Counted from the stretch's first letter, positions 43,583 to 52,752 are shown. The stretch: DNA of 64,000 nucleotides from JASHPR01 sp963833885 (GCA_963833885.1 CAWHZU010000007.1:186001-250000); one strand, 5' to 3'. Notes: generated from the sequence alone by a model not told the origin. Translations and numbers: made by a program.

Positions 43583-44172
43583 GCCCGGCGCCGCGCACCC
43601 AGCGGATCGCCGGGTGGCTCATCCAGACGGTCTGCCGCCGGCTGCCAGCAGACGTGCGCGCCGAGCGCTGCCGGGAGTGGACCGCCGAACTGCCCGCCAT
43701 CCTGGACGATCAGAGCATCCGCCCGTCGTTCCTGCGCACGCTGCGGGCGCTCAGCTTCTGTGTCGGCATCTCCTGGACGACCAGGCAGCTAAGCCGGTCA
43801 GCGCGGGCCGCTTCCCGGCGCACCAGAAACTCGCAGTGGCGGACCGGCGCCATGCGGGCCCGGCCTCCCGAGCTTGCGGTCCGGGCGGTCCGCGGCCTGC
43901 TTATCTGGCTCGTCGTTGTGGCCGCCGTGCTCGGGCTGATCGCGCTGCTGCGTACACGTGGGCTCCCGCCGTCCTTGCCGGTCCTGCTTGTGCTGGCACT
44001 GGCCGTCGGCTTTGACGGCTTCTGCCTGGCCGACATCGCCCGGGCCGCGCAGGTGCGCTACCTGCACAAGTGGGCGTGGGTGATCATCTGCCTGGTCCAG
44101 GCCCCGCTCGGCGGCATCATGTACCTGAGCATCGGCCACATCGGCCGTGACCCGTCCCGGCGAGGCAATTGA
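43579..44172 (+). CDS. membrane protein with C-terminal PLDc_N-like segment
   Basis: 197 residues. The N-terminal half is soluble and basic (RRLPADVRAERCREWTAELPAIL, in parts), similar to proteins that follow PadR genes in actinomycetes. The C-terminal half has a helix (LLIWLVVVAAVLGLIALL), a second (PVLLVLALAVGFDGFCLADIA), and the PLDc_N signature AAQVRYLHKWAWVIICL. The last 45 residues closely parallel the N-terminus of the divergent ABC ATPase. Co-translated with PadR. Function unknown; perhaps a membrane partner of the exporter. Confidence 0.75.
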   Translation: MSPAPRTQRIAGWLIQTVCRRLPADVRAERCREWTAELPAILDDQSIRPSFLRTLRALSFCVGISWTTRQLSRSARAASRRTRNSQWRTGAMRARPPELAVRAVRGLLIWLVVVAAVLGLIALLRTRGLPPSLPVLLVLALAVGFDGFCLADIARAAQVRYLHKWAWVIICLVQAPLGGIMYLSIGHIGRDPSRRGN

Positions 44173-44213
44173 TCAGGCGGAAAAGGGGCGTCCGTGCGGC
44201 CGGGCGGGCGCGG

Positions 44214-45221
44214 CTACGAGCTCGGGGGTCCGGTCAGGAACGATTCGGTGAGGGAAGCGAAGCGCGTTCCTTCCTGGAACAGGAACCCATGCCCGGCATC
44301 GGGGTAGAGCACCAGTCTTGACCTGGCGATGAGGCGGGCGAGGGTGTGGTCATTGGCGACCGGGTCAAGCTGGTCGTCGGTGCCGTCGGCGATAAGCGTG
44401 GGCACTGAGATCCCGGCGGTCTTGCGTCCGGCCGCGTCGGTGCCGTGCCACCACTTTGTTACCGCGGCCGCCTGAGCCTTTTGCGCATCGGCGGACGCCG
44501 GCGGGGCGGCCGGGTATTCCGAGATCGCTGCTGTGAACGCGTTGTCGGCGTTGACCTGATTAGCAGGAAAAAGGCTGCCGGCCCGGATTGCCCCCTGCGA
44601 GGGCACGACCGTCCCGCTCCCGGGGTAGGTCGCGCACAGCACCAGACGGCGCACCTGGGCAGGGTGCAGTACTGCCAGGGCCTGAGCGATCATGCCGCCC
44701 ATCGACCAGCCCAGTACGTCCGGCCTGCCGAGGCCGAGGGTGTCAATGAGCGCGCTGGTCTGGTCGGCCATGGCGTCGATGGTGAGCGTCGCGGTATGTT
44801 CCCCGGGCAGTGACTGCGTGCGGCCAATTCCGGCGTTGTCGAACATCACCACCCGGTTGTGCCGGGCGAGGGCGTGAACCAGCCGCGGATCCCAGACCTC
44901 CATGGTCCCGGAGTAGCCCATGATCAAGACCAGCGGGGGGCCGGTCCCGACGACTCGGTACCCGATGGTGCCGAGCCTGGTGTGAGCGATTCGCACGGGC
45001 GCCGACACGACTGACGCCGTTCCCGGTGCTAACCCCCGTGACGAGCCGCACGCGCTCGGCGCGACGGACACCAGCGTCGCGACCAAGCCCAAGGCGGTTC
45101 CTCGCCGCAACGCCCGCCAGCCGTCGGCAGCCCGCGCCCGCGCCTTCACGTTCGCGGCGTCAAGGCCAGATGTCGCATCGGCGACCGAGGACCGCTGAGC
45201 TAGACGCCTCATATGGCTCAT
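44214..45221 (-). CDS. alpha/beta hydrolase, probable lipoprotein
   Basis: 335 residues. A hydrophobic segment (GTALGLVATLVSVAPSACGS, about residues 41-60) ends in a lipobox-like PSAC, preceded by a long basic N-terminus. So it is probably exported and lipid-anchored, though the n-region is longer than usual. The hydrolase domain has MGYSGTMEVWD, nucleophile GWSMGG, DGTDDQLDP and DAGHGFLF. ATG 45212 has better ribosome-site spacing than 45221. Substrate unknown. Confidence 0.82.
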   Translation of the reverse strand: MSHMRRLAQRSSVADATSGLDAANVKARARAADGWRALRRGTALGLVATLVSVAPSACGSSRGLAPGTASVVSAPVRIAHTRLGTIGYRVVGTGPPLVLIMGYSGTMEVWDPRLVHALARHNRVVMFDNAGIGRTQSLPGEHTATLTIDAMADQTSALIDTLGLGRPDVLGWSMGGMIAQALAVLHPAQVRRLVLCATYPGSGTVVPSQGAIRAGSLFPANQVNADNAFTAAISEYPAAPPASADAQKAQAAAVTKWWHGTDAAGRKTAGISVPTLIADGTDDQLDPVANDHTLARLIARSRLVLYPDAGHGFLFQEGTRFASLTESFLTGPPSS

Positions 45222-45281
45222 CTCCTACTTCGCCGGAAACCGCTTCAATACTCGGCTCTCGAGGGTGTCCGGGGCACAACC

Positions 45282-46532
45282 TCAGGCCGCTGGCGGCGAT
45301 ACCTGCGATGGAATCGTTGCCGGAGCTTCGTTGGTGAGCTGGCGAATGCTGGGGACAAGAAGGAGTGAGAGGATGGCAGCCAGCTCGATCAGGCCAGTTG
45401 CCCAGAGCACGGTATGGACCCCGAGGGCGGCGCCGACGGGACCGGCAACGGCCAGTCCCACTGGGTAGACGGCCAAGGACGCGAACCAGTCGTATGAGCT
45501 GACCCTGGATAGGGTCCGCTCGGGGACCTGCCGTTGCATCGTGGTAGTGAACTGGCTGTAGAACACGATCAAGCCGGTCCCGGCTAAGGCGGCAGCCACG
45601 GCGATGGCGGGGAGCGGCAATCCGGCGGCGAAGGCAAGCGATGGCAAGGGGAGGAGGCAGGAGGCGGATACGGCCAGGCGCAGGGGGTGGCGAGGCCGCA
45701 GGCGCAGGGCCAGCAGGCCTCCAGCTACTGAGCCGACGCCCCCAACAGTGGCCACGGTTGCCCAGGCGGCAGCTCCGCCATAGGAACGCTGGCTCACCAC
45801 CGGGCCGAGCACGAAGTAGGCGGTGATCAGGAAGTTGAACACGGCGGATACGGCCACGATGGTCCACAGCCACGTCCGGGACCGGAACTCATCCCAGCCT
45901 TCTCGCAGGTCGGTCACGAAGCGCTGACGGGACAGCCGGGGCGCGGCGGTAAGGTCCAGGGTCGCCAGGAATGCCACGCTCACCCCGAAGCTGACAGCAT
46001 CGGCCAGGATGGCCCACCCAGGGCTGGCGGCTACCACCAGAAGACCGGCAAGCGCAGGCCCGGCGACCCCGGCCCCGCTCGAAGTCACCTGCTGGATCTG
46101 GTTAGCCTGCTGTAGGTTCGCCTGGCTGACCACGGCCGGTGTGAGCCCGGTGGAGGCTGGCATGAAGAGGGCCCCGGCCGTCCCCTGAACGGCGGCCAGC
46201 GCCGCGATCAGCCACACCGAAGGCTGGCCGGTGATCAAGAGCACGCCAAGGGCAGCCTCGGCGCAGCCCCGGACTGAGTCGGCCCCCAGCATCACGGCCC
46301 GCCGGGAGAGGCGGTCCGCGATGACGCCTCCCGCCAGCAGGAATACCACCTGGGCCGCCGCCTCAGCCCCAAGCACATAGCCCAGGTCAGCTGGAGAGTG
46401 AGTGAGATCCAGTATGGCGAAAACGAGCGCCACGGGTACTAAGGCATTGCCTAACGCCGAGACCGACTGTCCGATGAACAGCAGCCTGAAGTTGCGTTCC
46501 CGAAGCGCACCCACTACCGGAAAGTGTCTCAC
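45282..46532 (-). CDS. MFS transporter (enterobactin-exporter-like group)
   Basis: 416-residue, 12-helix major facilitator of the EntS/TetV-like group common in actinomycetes: LRERNFRLLFIGQSVSALGN, GGVIADRLSRRAVML, VQGTAGALFMPASTG. GTG start at 46532. Probably a drug or siderophore exporter. Divergent from xylBA with 150 bases between. Confidence 0.88.
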   Translation of the reverse strand: MRHFPVVGALRERNFRLLFIGQSVSALGNALVPVALVFAILDLTHSPADLGYVLGAEAAAQVVFLLAGGVIADRLSRRAVMLGADSVRGCAEAALGVLLITGQPSVWLIAALAAVQGTAGALFMPASTGLTPAVVSQANLQQANQIQQVTSSGAGVAGPALAGLLVVAASPGWAILADAVSFGVSVAFLATLDLTAAPRLSRQRFVTDLREGWDEFRSRTWLWTIVAVSAVFNFLITAYFVLGPVVSQRSYGGAAAWATVATVGGVGSVAGGLLALRLRPRHPLRLAVSASCLLPLPSLAFAAGLPLPAIAVAAALAGTGLIVFYSQFTTTMQRQVPERTLSRVSSYDWFASLAVYPVGLAVAGPVGAALGVHTVLWATGLIELAAILSLLLVPSIRQLTNEAPATIPSQVSPPAA

Positions 46533-46541
46533 TGTGGCGGT

Positions 46542-46569
46542 GTGTCTGCGTCCGCGTGTCTGCGTCCGC
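46542..46569. repeat. 2 x 14-bp tandem repeat upstream of the MFS gene
   Basis: GTGTCTGCGTCCGC occurs twice in tandem just outside the MFS start codon, within its 5' region. Confidence 0.85.
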
Positions 46570-46642
46570 TGTCGGGGCGCATGGGCAATGTCCCAATCGC
46601 GAAGGCGGCAGTAGCCTCTGTTTGTGCCTGCTGGCGCTCTGG

Positions 46643-46664
46643 TGAGATGGTCTCGTCCGTCTCA
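46643..46664. promoter_or_regulatory. inverted repeat upstream of xylB
   Basis: TGAGATGG and CCGTCTCA arms (one mismatch) around TCTCGT, 19 bases before the xylB start. Possible operator of a xylose-responsive regulator located elsewhere. Confidence 0.4.
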
Positions 46665-46682
46665 TGGGAGAGCCTGATCACC

Positions 46683-48143
46683 ATGAAAGCGGAGGTCATG
46701 AACCGAGCCCACAGATCTCGCTTCGTTGCCGGCATAGATTCGTCGACCCAGTCCTGCAAGGTCGTGCTTTGTGACGCGGACGACGGCACCGTGGTCGGGC
46801 AGGGTCACGCGCCGCACCCGCTCGGCACCGAGGCCGACCCCGAGGAGTGGTGGTCGGCGCTGCAGAAGGCCGGCGATGGGCTGCTGGAGCGCGCGGCCGC
46901 CGTTGGCGTGGCCGGCCAGCAGCACGGGATGGTCGCCCTGGATGACGACGGCGAGGTAATCAGGCCCGCGCTGCTCTGGAACGACCTGAGGTCGGCCGGG
47001 GCGGCGGCCGAGCTTGTCGCCGAGTTCGGCGGCCCCGGCTGGTGGGCGGCGAACACCGGGAGCGTGCCAGCAGCCTCGTTCACGGTCACCAAGCTGCGCT
47101 GGCTCGCCGAGCACGAGCCGGCCAACGCAGCACGGGTGTCGGCGGTACTGCTCCCGCACGACTGGCTGACCTCGCGACTGCTGGGCGGGATGGGGCGGCT
47201 GGGGGTGGGGGTAGAGCCGGTGACCGACCGCGGTGACGCGTCCGGTACCGGCTACTTCTCGCCCGCGGCCGGGACCTGGCTGCCGGACCTGGCCGCTGCG
47301 GCGCTCGGGCACGCGGTCACGCTGCCCAGGGTGGCGGCGCCCGGCGAGGTCGTCGGGCAGACCGGCTGGGATGCCGCGGTGTCCGCCGGGACCGGGGACA
47401 ACATGGGCGCTGCGCTCGGGCTCGGCCTGCGGACCGGGGACGTCGCCGTGTCCATCGGCACGTCGGGCACGGCGTTCGCGGTCAGCGAGGTGCCGGCGGA
47501 CGATCCGTCGGGCGCGGTGGCCGGGTTCGCCGATGCCACGGGGCGGTTCCTGCCGCTGGTGTGCACGATCAACGCGGGCCTCGTGCTGTCCGCTACCGCG
47601 TCGCTGCTCGGCACCGACCTCGCCGGGCTCTCCGCACTGGCGCTGGCCGCGGAGCCCGGCGCGGGCGGGATCACCTTGCTGCCCTACCTGGACGGCGAGC
47701 GGACCCCGGACCGGCCGAACGCCACCGGGGTGCTTCGCGGGCTGACCACCCGGAACGCGACCAGGGAGAACCTGGCACGAGCCGCGGTCGAGGCGCTGCT
47801 CGCCTCGCTGGCCGACGCGGCCGACCGGATCGCGGCGGCGTGCGGGACCGAGCCGTCTTCAGGGCGGGTGCTGCTGATCGGCGGGGGCGCGAAATCGCCC
47901 GCGGTCCGCGAGGCCGCACCGGGAATCTTTTTCTCGCCGGTCATCGTGCCCGAGGCCGAGGAGTATGTGGCCCTCGGCGCGGCCCGTCAGGCGGCGTGGG
48001 CGCTGGCCGGGACGCCGGAGCCGCCACCCTGGCCGCCGCGGTCCACTGAAACCTACACCGGCGCGGAGCAGCCGCAGATCCGGCAGCGTCACGCCGCGCT
48101 CCGCGATGACACCGTCACCTGGGACGAAAGGACCAGCTTGTGA
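46683..48143 (+). CDS. xylB: xylulokinase
   Basis: 486-residue FGGY kinase that phosphorylates D-xylulose. GIDSSTQSCKVVLCD phosphate loop, AGQQHGMVALD (substrate motif of xylulokinases), LLWNDLRSA, VSIGTSGTAFAV, PYLDGERTPDRP, LLIGGGAKSP. ATG 46683 chosen; ATG 46698 is also possible, but its GGAGG is only two bases away. The stop overlaps the xylA start (GTGA), giving a kinase-isomerase operon for xylose. Confidence 0.92.
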   Translation: MKAEVMNRAHRSRFVAGIDSSTQSCKVVLCDADDGTVVGQGHAPHPLGTEADPEEWWSALQKAGDGLLERAAAVGVAGQQHGMVALDDDGEVIRPALLWNDLRSAGAAAELVAEFGGPGWWAANTGSVPAASFTVTKLRWLAEHEPANAARVSAVLLPHDWLTSRLLGGMGRLGVGVEPVTDRGDASGTGYFSPAAGTWLPDLAAAALGHAVTLPRVAAPGEVVGQTGWDAAVSAGTGDNMGAALGLGLRTGDVAVSIGTSGTAFAVSEVPADDPSGAVAGFADATGRFLPLVCTINAGLVLSATASLLGTDLAGLSALALAAEPGAGGITLLPYLDGERTPDRPNATGVLRGLTTRNATRENLARAAVEALLASLADAADRIAAACGTEPSSGRVLLIGGGAKSPAVREAAPGIFFSPVIVPEAEEYVALGAARQAAWALAGTPEPPPWPPRSTETYTGAEQPQIRQRHAALRDDTVTWDERTSL

Positions 48144-49303
48144 GCACAGACAAGTACACACCAGCACCCGCCGACCACTTCTCGTTCGGGATCTGGACCG
48201 TGGGCTGGCAGGGTGTGGACGTCTTCGGTTCGGCGGTCCGGCCGCCCATGCCCGCCGAGCGCGCCGTGCGCAAGCTGGCCGAGATCGGCGCGTACGGGGT
48301 GAACTTCCACGACAACGACGTGTTCGGCTTCGACGACACCGACGAGGAGCGGGCGGAACGGATCGCGGCGTTCGGCAAGGCACTCGACGAGACCGGCCTC
48401 GTGGTGACGACCGCGACCACGAATCTCTTCGGGCACCCGATCTTCAAGGAGGGCGGGTTCACCGCCAACGACCGGGACGTGCGCCGGTTCGCGCTGGCCA
48501 AGGTGATGCGCAACCTCGACCTGGCGGAAGAGCTCGGCGCCAGGGTCTATGTCTGCTGGGGCGGCCGGGACGGAGCCGAGTCCGGCGCGTCCAAAGACGT
48601 GCGCGCGGCGCTGGACCGGCTCAAGGAGGCGTTCGACATCCTGTGCGCCTACGTGATCGACCAGAAGTACCACTTCCGGTTCGCGATCGAGCCGAAGCCG
48701 AACGAGCCGCGCGGCGACATCCTGCTGCCCACGGCCGGGCACGCGCTGGCGTTCATCAACGAGCTCGAGCACCCCGAGCTGGTCGGCCTCAACCCGGAGG
48801 TCGGGCACGAGGAGATGTCCGGGCTCAACTACGCCCACGCGATCACGCAGGCTCTGTGGCACGGCAAGCTGTTCCACATCGACCTGAACGGCCAGCACGG
48901 GCCGCGCTACGACCAGGACCTGCGGTTCGGGGCAGGCAATGCCAGGGGAGCGTTCTGGGTGGTCGACGCGCTCGAGGCTGGCGGGTACGACGGGCCGGTG
49001 CACTTCGACTACAAACCGCCGCGGACCGAGGATGACGACGGGGTCTGGGCGTCGGCCGCCGCCTGCATGCGCAATTACCTGATCCTGCGCGAGAAGGTGC
49101 GCGCGTTCCGTTCCGACCCGGAAGTGACAGAGGCGCTGTCGGCCGCCCGGGTGCCCGACCTGTCGCTGCCTACGCTCGGCGACGGTGAGACGTGGCGCGA
49201 CATCCGCGGGTTCACCCCCGACATAGAAGCGCTCGCGGAGCGCGGGATGAACTTCGAGCGCTTGGACCAGCTGGCCCTCGAATACCTCTACGGCGTCCGC
49301 TAA
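48140..49303 (+). CDS. xylA: xylose isomerase
   Basis: 387-residue actinobacterial-type (class I) xylose isomerase, a cytoplasmic tetrameric metalloenzyme converting D-xylose to D-xylulose. VNFHDNDVFGFD contains the ring-opening His and its Asp. IEPKPNEPRGD holds the metal-1 Glu and catalytic Lys, NPEVGHEEM and FHIDLNGQ with DQDLRFGAG the metal ligands. Length and motifs are normal. GTG start overlapped with xylB. The stop lies in the first unit of a 19-bp repeat. Confidence 0.95.
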   Translation: MSTDKYTPAPADHFSFGIWTVGWQGVDVFGSAVRPPMPAERAVRKLAEIGAYGVNFHDNDVFGFDDTDEERAERIAAFGKALDETGLVVTTATTNLFGHPIFKEGGFTANDRDVRRFALAKVMRNLDLAEELGARVYVCWGGRDGAESGASKDVRAALDRLKEAFDILCAYVIDQKYHFRFAIEPKPNEPRGDILLPTAGHALAFINELEHPELVGLNPEVGHEEMSGLNYAHAITQALWHGKLFHIDLNGQHGPRYDQDLRFGAGNARGAFWVVDALEAGGYDGPVHFDYKPPRTEDDDGVWASAAACMRNYLILREKVRAFRSDPEVTEALSAARVPDLSLPTLGDGETWRDIRGFTPDIEALAERGMNFERLDQLALEYLYGVR

Positions 49304-49354
49304 GCCTGGCTGGCCGTCGAAGCCGGGCCGAACCTCGCTAAGCCCGGCTGGCCG
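49298..49354. repeat. 19-bp direct repeat over two convergent stop codons
   Basis: CGCTAAGCCTGGCTGGCCG (49298-49316) recurs at 49336-49354 with one mismatch. Copy 1 contains the xylA stop and copy 2 the stop of the convergent secreted-protein gene. Confidence 0.85.
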
Positions 49355-50813
49355 CCAGGCAGGCGGTCCAGCCGCCGGACTCGAACGTCGCGATCGGGCA
49401 CTGCGCGGCCTGCGGATAGTACGCACCCATCTGCTTCTTGACCTTGGCGGACGAGATGATGTCGGACGGGTTGGCCGGCGGCTTGATGAAGGCGAACGCT
49501 TCCGAGTACCGCGACTGCTGCGGCAGCACGTTGCGCAGCAGCTGGAACTCGGGCGTGGTGGAGTAGACCGCCGATGTTGGAATCCAGGTCGCGGCGTTGG
49601 CCTTCAGTGACTTTGCCGACGGCTTGTCCGTGGCCGGCGAGGACACCACCGTGTAGTAGCCGTTCTGCAGCGTCGTCAGGTAGTCCGGGCTCCCGCCGAC
49701 TTGCACGTTAGCGCCCTGGGCGGCTTCGGCGACCGGGTACGGCTTCGTGCCGACGTAGTTGGCTATCGACCAGGAGAGGACCTGGAATTTCGGCTTGACC
49801 CAGGCGACGGGGTGCGCGCCGATCGTGTCACCTGGTGAACCGTGGCCCGCAGTAACCGGGCTCGTCGGGGCCATGCCGTGGGTCACGACCACGTACCCGG
49901 GCTTGGGCGTGAACCGCATCTCGATATACCCGTCGGCCGGATCGGGGAAGAGCCCGGCCTCTGAGTCGGCCGACGGGACGAAGTACTGAAGCTCTGGGTC
50001 GGTGCAGCGGGTGGAGCACGACATTGCCACGCCATCGTCACGCAGGCTCTGCAGTACCGCGAGCGTGCTCCCGGACGTGATGTGCTGATCGGAGACTGCC
50101 TCCGACGTCGTACCGGACTGGGTGCTGCAGCGCTGCAGGGCGGTGCTCCGACCGGCCACCTTGACCGTGATCGACGGAAGCTGCACGGCGGCGCTGCCCC
50201 CGGCCGGAACGTACGCCCGGAAGACCACGTAGCCGACTCCCGACGGCCCGGATGTGCCGGCCGGAGCCTGCTGGTCGATCGTCGGGATCGCGTTCTCGGA
50301 ACGCTGCTGCGCGGCCGTGACGGTCGGCTTCAGGCGCACGGTGAACTGCTGTCCCTTGCGCACGTGGCCGGTGCGCCACGGGTTACCTGTGCCCTGATTG
50401 GGGGCTATCTGGTAGCTAGAGAGGTACGAAGAAACTTTCTTCCCATTGACAGTATTGGTGAACAGCTGAAAAGAGCCGTTGTATACCGCAAAGGACATGA
50501 ACCGGCTCGTCGGAAACGAGCCACTGATCGTCATCGATTCGCTACTGCTCGTGGAAAACGGGGTGAGCCAGTAGGCGGCGAACGGGTCGGGAGCCGCCAC
50601 ATTGGCGGTAGTGGCTGTGCTCTCGACCGGCCAGGAACAGCCTGGGGAGGTGGCGGAGGCGACGGCCCCTGTTGCCGTGGTCAGGATATCGCCCAGGTCG
50701 GCGCGTACGGCCCCGGCGGCTGCGGCGGCCGGATAGGCCAGCGACGCTGCCAGCGCGGCTGTTGTCGCCGCGGCGGCGCATTTCGCGGCGCGCTGCGAGC
50801 GTGAGAATACCAT
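49338..50813 (-). CDS. secreted protein of unknown function (DUF1214-like beta fold)
   Basis: 491 residues with a clear signal peptide (AAATTAALAASLAYPAAAAAGA, in parts, cut near residue 35). The mature part begins with a region like DUF1254/DUF1214 proteins (FAAYWLTPFSTSSS, SRFMSFAVYNGSFQ). A jelly-roll-like segment and several Cys pairs (SCSTRCTDPE) follow. ATG 50813 has GGGGG seven bases upstream. Probably an extracellular or cell-surface protein; reaction unknown. Confidence 0.7.
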   Translation of the reverse strand: MVFSRSQRAAKCAAAATTAALAASLAYPAAAAAGAVRADLGDILTTATGAVASATSPGCSWPVESTATTANVAAPDPFAAYWLTPFSTSSSESMTISGSFPTSRFMSFAVYNGSFQLFTNTVNGKKVSSYLSSYQIAPNQGTGNPWRTGHVRKGQQFTVRLKPTVTAAQQRSENAIPTIDQQAPAGTSGPSGVGYVVFRAYVPAGGSAAVQLPSITVKVAGRSTALQRCSTQSGTTSEAVSDQHITSGSTLAVLQSLRDDGVAMSCSTRCTDPELQYFVPSADSEAGLFPDPADGYIEMRFTPKPGYVVVTHGMAPTSPVTAGHGSPGDTIGAHPVAWVKPKFQVLSWSIANYVGTKPYPVAEAAQGANVQVGGSPDYLTTLQNGYYTVVSSPATDKPSAKSLKANAATWIPTSAVYSTTPEFQLLRNVLPQQSRYSEAFAFIKPPANPSDIISSAKVKKQMGAYYPQAAQCPIATFESGGWTACLAASRA

Positions 50814-50914
50814 CTGAATGCCCCCGGATAGGTGGCACGCCATTCCCCCGTGCGGGCGTGCCGGTATTTCCGGAGGTTACAGAGGCGGCTATCCAGCGTC
50901 ACGGCACCACGCCG

Positions 50915-51853
50915 TTATACCGCGGCAACTGAGAACTGGTAGGAAACGCCGGTGAGGCGCTCCGATTCCTGCCACAACCGTCGTTGCAGCTCGGGATCGC
51001 GAGCCCGTTCGCTGGGACGAAGAACGACGGGGTAACCGGTGAATTCCTGCCAGCCATCCGGCCCGACATAGGAGCCGCCAGCTATGGCGGGATCGACCGC
51101 TGCCCGCACGACCGACAGCGCGCCGATCTCCGCGGGATGCGTGATGGGGCGGGCAAGCCCCCAGGACTGGCCGCGGAACCAGACCGGCATGTGCCTGTTC
51201 AGCTCGGTTCTCGCGCCGCCGGGATGCGCGGCCACCGCGATTGTCGCGGTGTGCGCCTGCTCTAGTTTCGCCTCCAGCATTTGTGCGAACAGCAGGTTAG
51301 CCAGCTTGGACCGGGCATAGGCGGTCGCGCGACGGAACCGCCGGTCATAGGACAGGTCGTCGAAGTCGATGCTGCCGCGCCGGTGGGCTGGGCTCGACAG
51401 CACCACCACGCGCGATCCGCTGACTGGCAGCAGCAGATCGAGAACGAGTCCGGTGAACGCGAAGTGACCCAGATGATTGGTGCCGAAGTGGGTCTCGAAC
51501 CCGTCCACGGTCTTTCCTTTCGGCGCCCACATCACGCCGGCGTTGTTGATCAGCACGTCGACACGGGCATGCCGGGACCGAAGCTCCGCGGCCGCGGACC
51601 GCACCGACGCCAGCGACGCGAGATCCAGCGTAATCGTGTCCAGCCGGGCGGTGGGCAGATCGGCCTCGAGGCGCTGCACCGCCCGGCCCGCCCGCTCGGG
51701 ATCGCGGCTGGCCAGGACGACCGTTGCGCCGCTGGCCGCGAGAACCTTCGCCGTCTCGAAGCCGACGCCCGTGTTGGCGCCCGTGATGACGACCGTCCGG
51801 CCCTGCTGGTTCGGCACGTCCGCGCCCGTCCACCGCGTCGCTCGTTCGCGCAC
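50915..51853 (-). CDS. short-chain dehydrogenase/reductase (retinol-dehydrogenase-like)
   Basis: 312-residue classical SDR: cofactor motif TGANTGVG near residue 25, NNAG, and the catalytic AYARSK (Tyr-x-x-x-Lys). The FETHFGTNHLGHFAFTGLVL (in part) and PGGARTEL segments are typical of the retinol-dehydrogenase/WW-oxidoreductase-like group. GTG 51853 with GGAAGGA upstream is preferred. It is divergent from a TetR gene, with two CGGGAxxxxxxTCCCG operators between, so it is likely TetR-controlled. Confidence 0.9.
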   Translation of the reverse strand: MRERATRWTGADVPNQQGRTVVITGANTGVGFETAKVLAASGATVVLASRDPERAGRAVQRLEADLPTARLDTITLDLASLASVRSAAAELRSRHARVDVLINNAGVMWAPKGKTVDGFETHFGTNHLGHFAFTGLVLDLLLPVSGSRVVVLSSPAHRRGSIDFDDLSYDRRFRRATAYARSKLANLLFAQMLEAKLEQAHTATIAVAAHPGGARTELNRHMPVWFRGQSWGLARPITHPAEIGALSVVRAAVDPAIAGGSYVGPDGWQEFTGYPVVLRPSERARDPELQRRLWQESERLTGVSYQFSVAAV

Positions 51854-51907
51854 CGGTGCTTCCTTCCCGGCCTCGCCGCGCCGTGGCGGCGGCCTGCACT
51901 GTAGTAT

Positions 51908-51923
51908 CGGGACGCTCATCCCG
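51908..51923. promoter_or_regulatory. TetR operator candidate, copy 1
   Basis: CGGGACGCTCATCCCG followed by TTT; imperfect dyad, 31 bases from the perfect copy at 51939. Confidence 0.7.
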
Positions 51924-51938
51924 TTTAGAGCTACGATC

Positions 51939-51954
51939 CGGGATGGCCATCCCG
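51939..51954. promoter_or_regulatory. TetR operator candidate, copy 2 (perfect)
   Basis: CGGGATGGCCATCCCG is fully self-complementary and, like copy 1, is followed by TTT. It lies between the SDR and TetR start codons. Confidence 0.75.
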
Positions 51955-51982
51955 TTTGTCAAGGCGACGGCTGGAGGAGTTG

Positions 51983-52687
51983 GTGGCGGAGCAGCTGGGC
52001 GCGGCCAACCGGGGTCGCGCGGGCGAGGAGGATGGCTCGGCTGGGCGGCGCGACGCGGTTCCCCGGGGTGGTGCGGCCGGGAGGGATGACGTGGCTGGGC
52101 AAGGCGGCGCTGGCGTGCAGCGTGGCGCGGGCGTGCAGCGGGCCGACGCGCGCCGCAACCGCGCGCGGATTCTCACTGTGGCCATCGACGCGTTCGCGCG
52201 CGAGGGGCTGGGCGTGTCAATTCAGGAGATCGCGCGGCGGGCCGGCGTGAGCACGGGGACCGTCAGCCGTCACTTCCCGGCCAAGGACGACCTCTACGCC
52301 GCGATCGTCCTCGACCGGGCCGAGTCGCTGGTCACGACCGCGAGGACGCTCGCCGAGACCCAGCCGCCCGGCGCGGCCTTCTACAGCTTCATCGAGGTGA
52401 TGGCGGTGGAGGGCGCGCGCAACCGCGCGATCGGCGACGCGCTCGCCGGGGCGGGGTTTGACATCCAGGCCGCCGCGGGCCGCGCCGACCAGGATCTGAT
52501 GGGGATGTGGAGCTCGCTGCTGGCCAGCGCGCAGGCGGCTGGAGAAGTACGGGCCGATATCACCGTGGACGACGTCAAGACGCTGGTGATGGGATGCTGC
52601 AAGGCCAGCAAAGATCCGGACGCAAGCCAGGCCGCCGCGCGGCGGCTGCTGTCGGTCGTCGCAGCCGGCCTCCGGCCGACGCCCTAA
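51983..52687 (+). CDS. TetR-family regulator
   Basis: 234 residues from GTG 51983 (GGAGGA upstream); an open extension to TTG 51956 is less likely. The first 55 residues are a Gly/Ala/Asp-rich tail with repeats (GGAGVQRGAGVQRA) not usual in the family. Then the HTH (VSIQEIARRAGVSTGTVSRHF) and a helical ligand domain. It likely represses the divergent SDR and itself. Confidence 0.88.
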   Translation: MAEQLGAANRGRAGEEDGSAGRRDAVPRGGAAGRDDVAGQGGAGVQRGAGVQRADARRNRARILTVAIDAFAREGLGVSIQEIARRAGVSTGTVSRHFPAKDDLYAAIVLDRAESLVTTARTLAETQPPGAAFYSFIEVMAVEGARNRAIGDALAGAGFDIQAAAGRADQDLMGMWSSLLASAQAAGEVRADITVDDVKTLVMGCCKASKDPDASQAAARRLLSVVAAGLRPTP

Positions 52688-52705
52688 GGACGCCCTGGCG
52701 AAGCG

Positions 52706-52749
52706 GCGGTTCACCTTTGTCTGGTCGGCATCGGACAAAGGTGAACCGC
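52706..52749. terminator. 16-bp perfect stem-loop between convergent genes
   Basis: GCGGTTCACCTTTGTC pairs perfectly with GACAAAGGTGAACCGC around a 12-base loop. It lies 19 bases after the TetR stop and before the convergent gene's end. No U-tract, as is usual for actinomycete bidirectional terminators. Confidence 0.75.
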
Positions 52750-52752
52750 TGT

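Noticed and set aside
43579..44172. Phospholipase D activity for proteins carrying the PLDc_N motif
   Set aside because: Only the N-terminal membrane segment of that family is present; no HxK catalytic motif exists in this protein or in the ABC ATPase.
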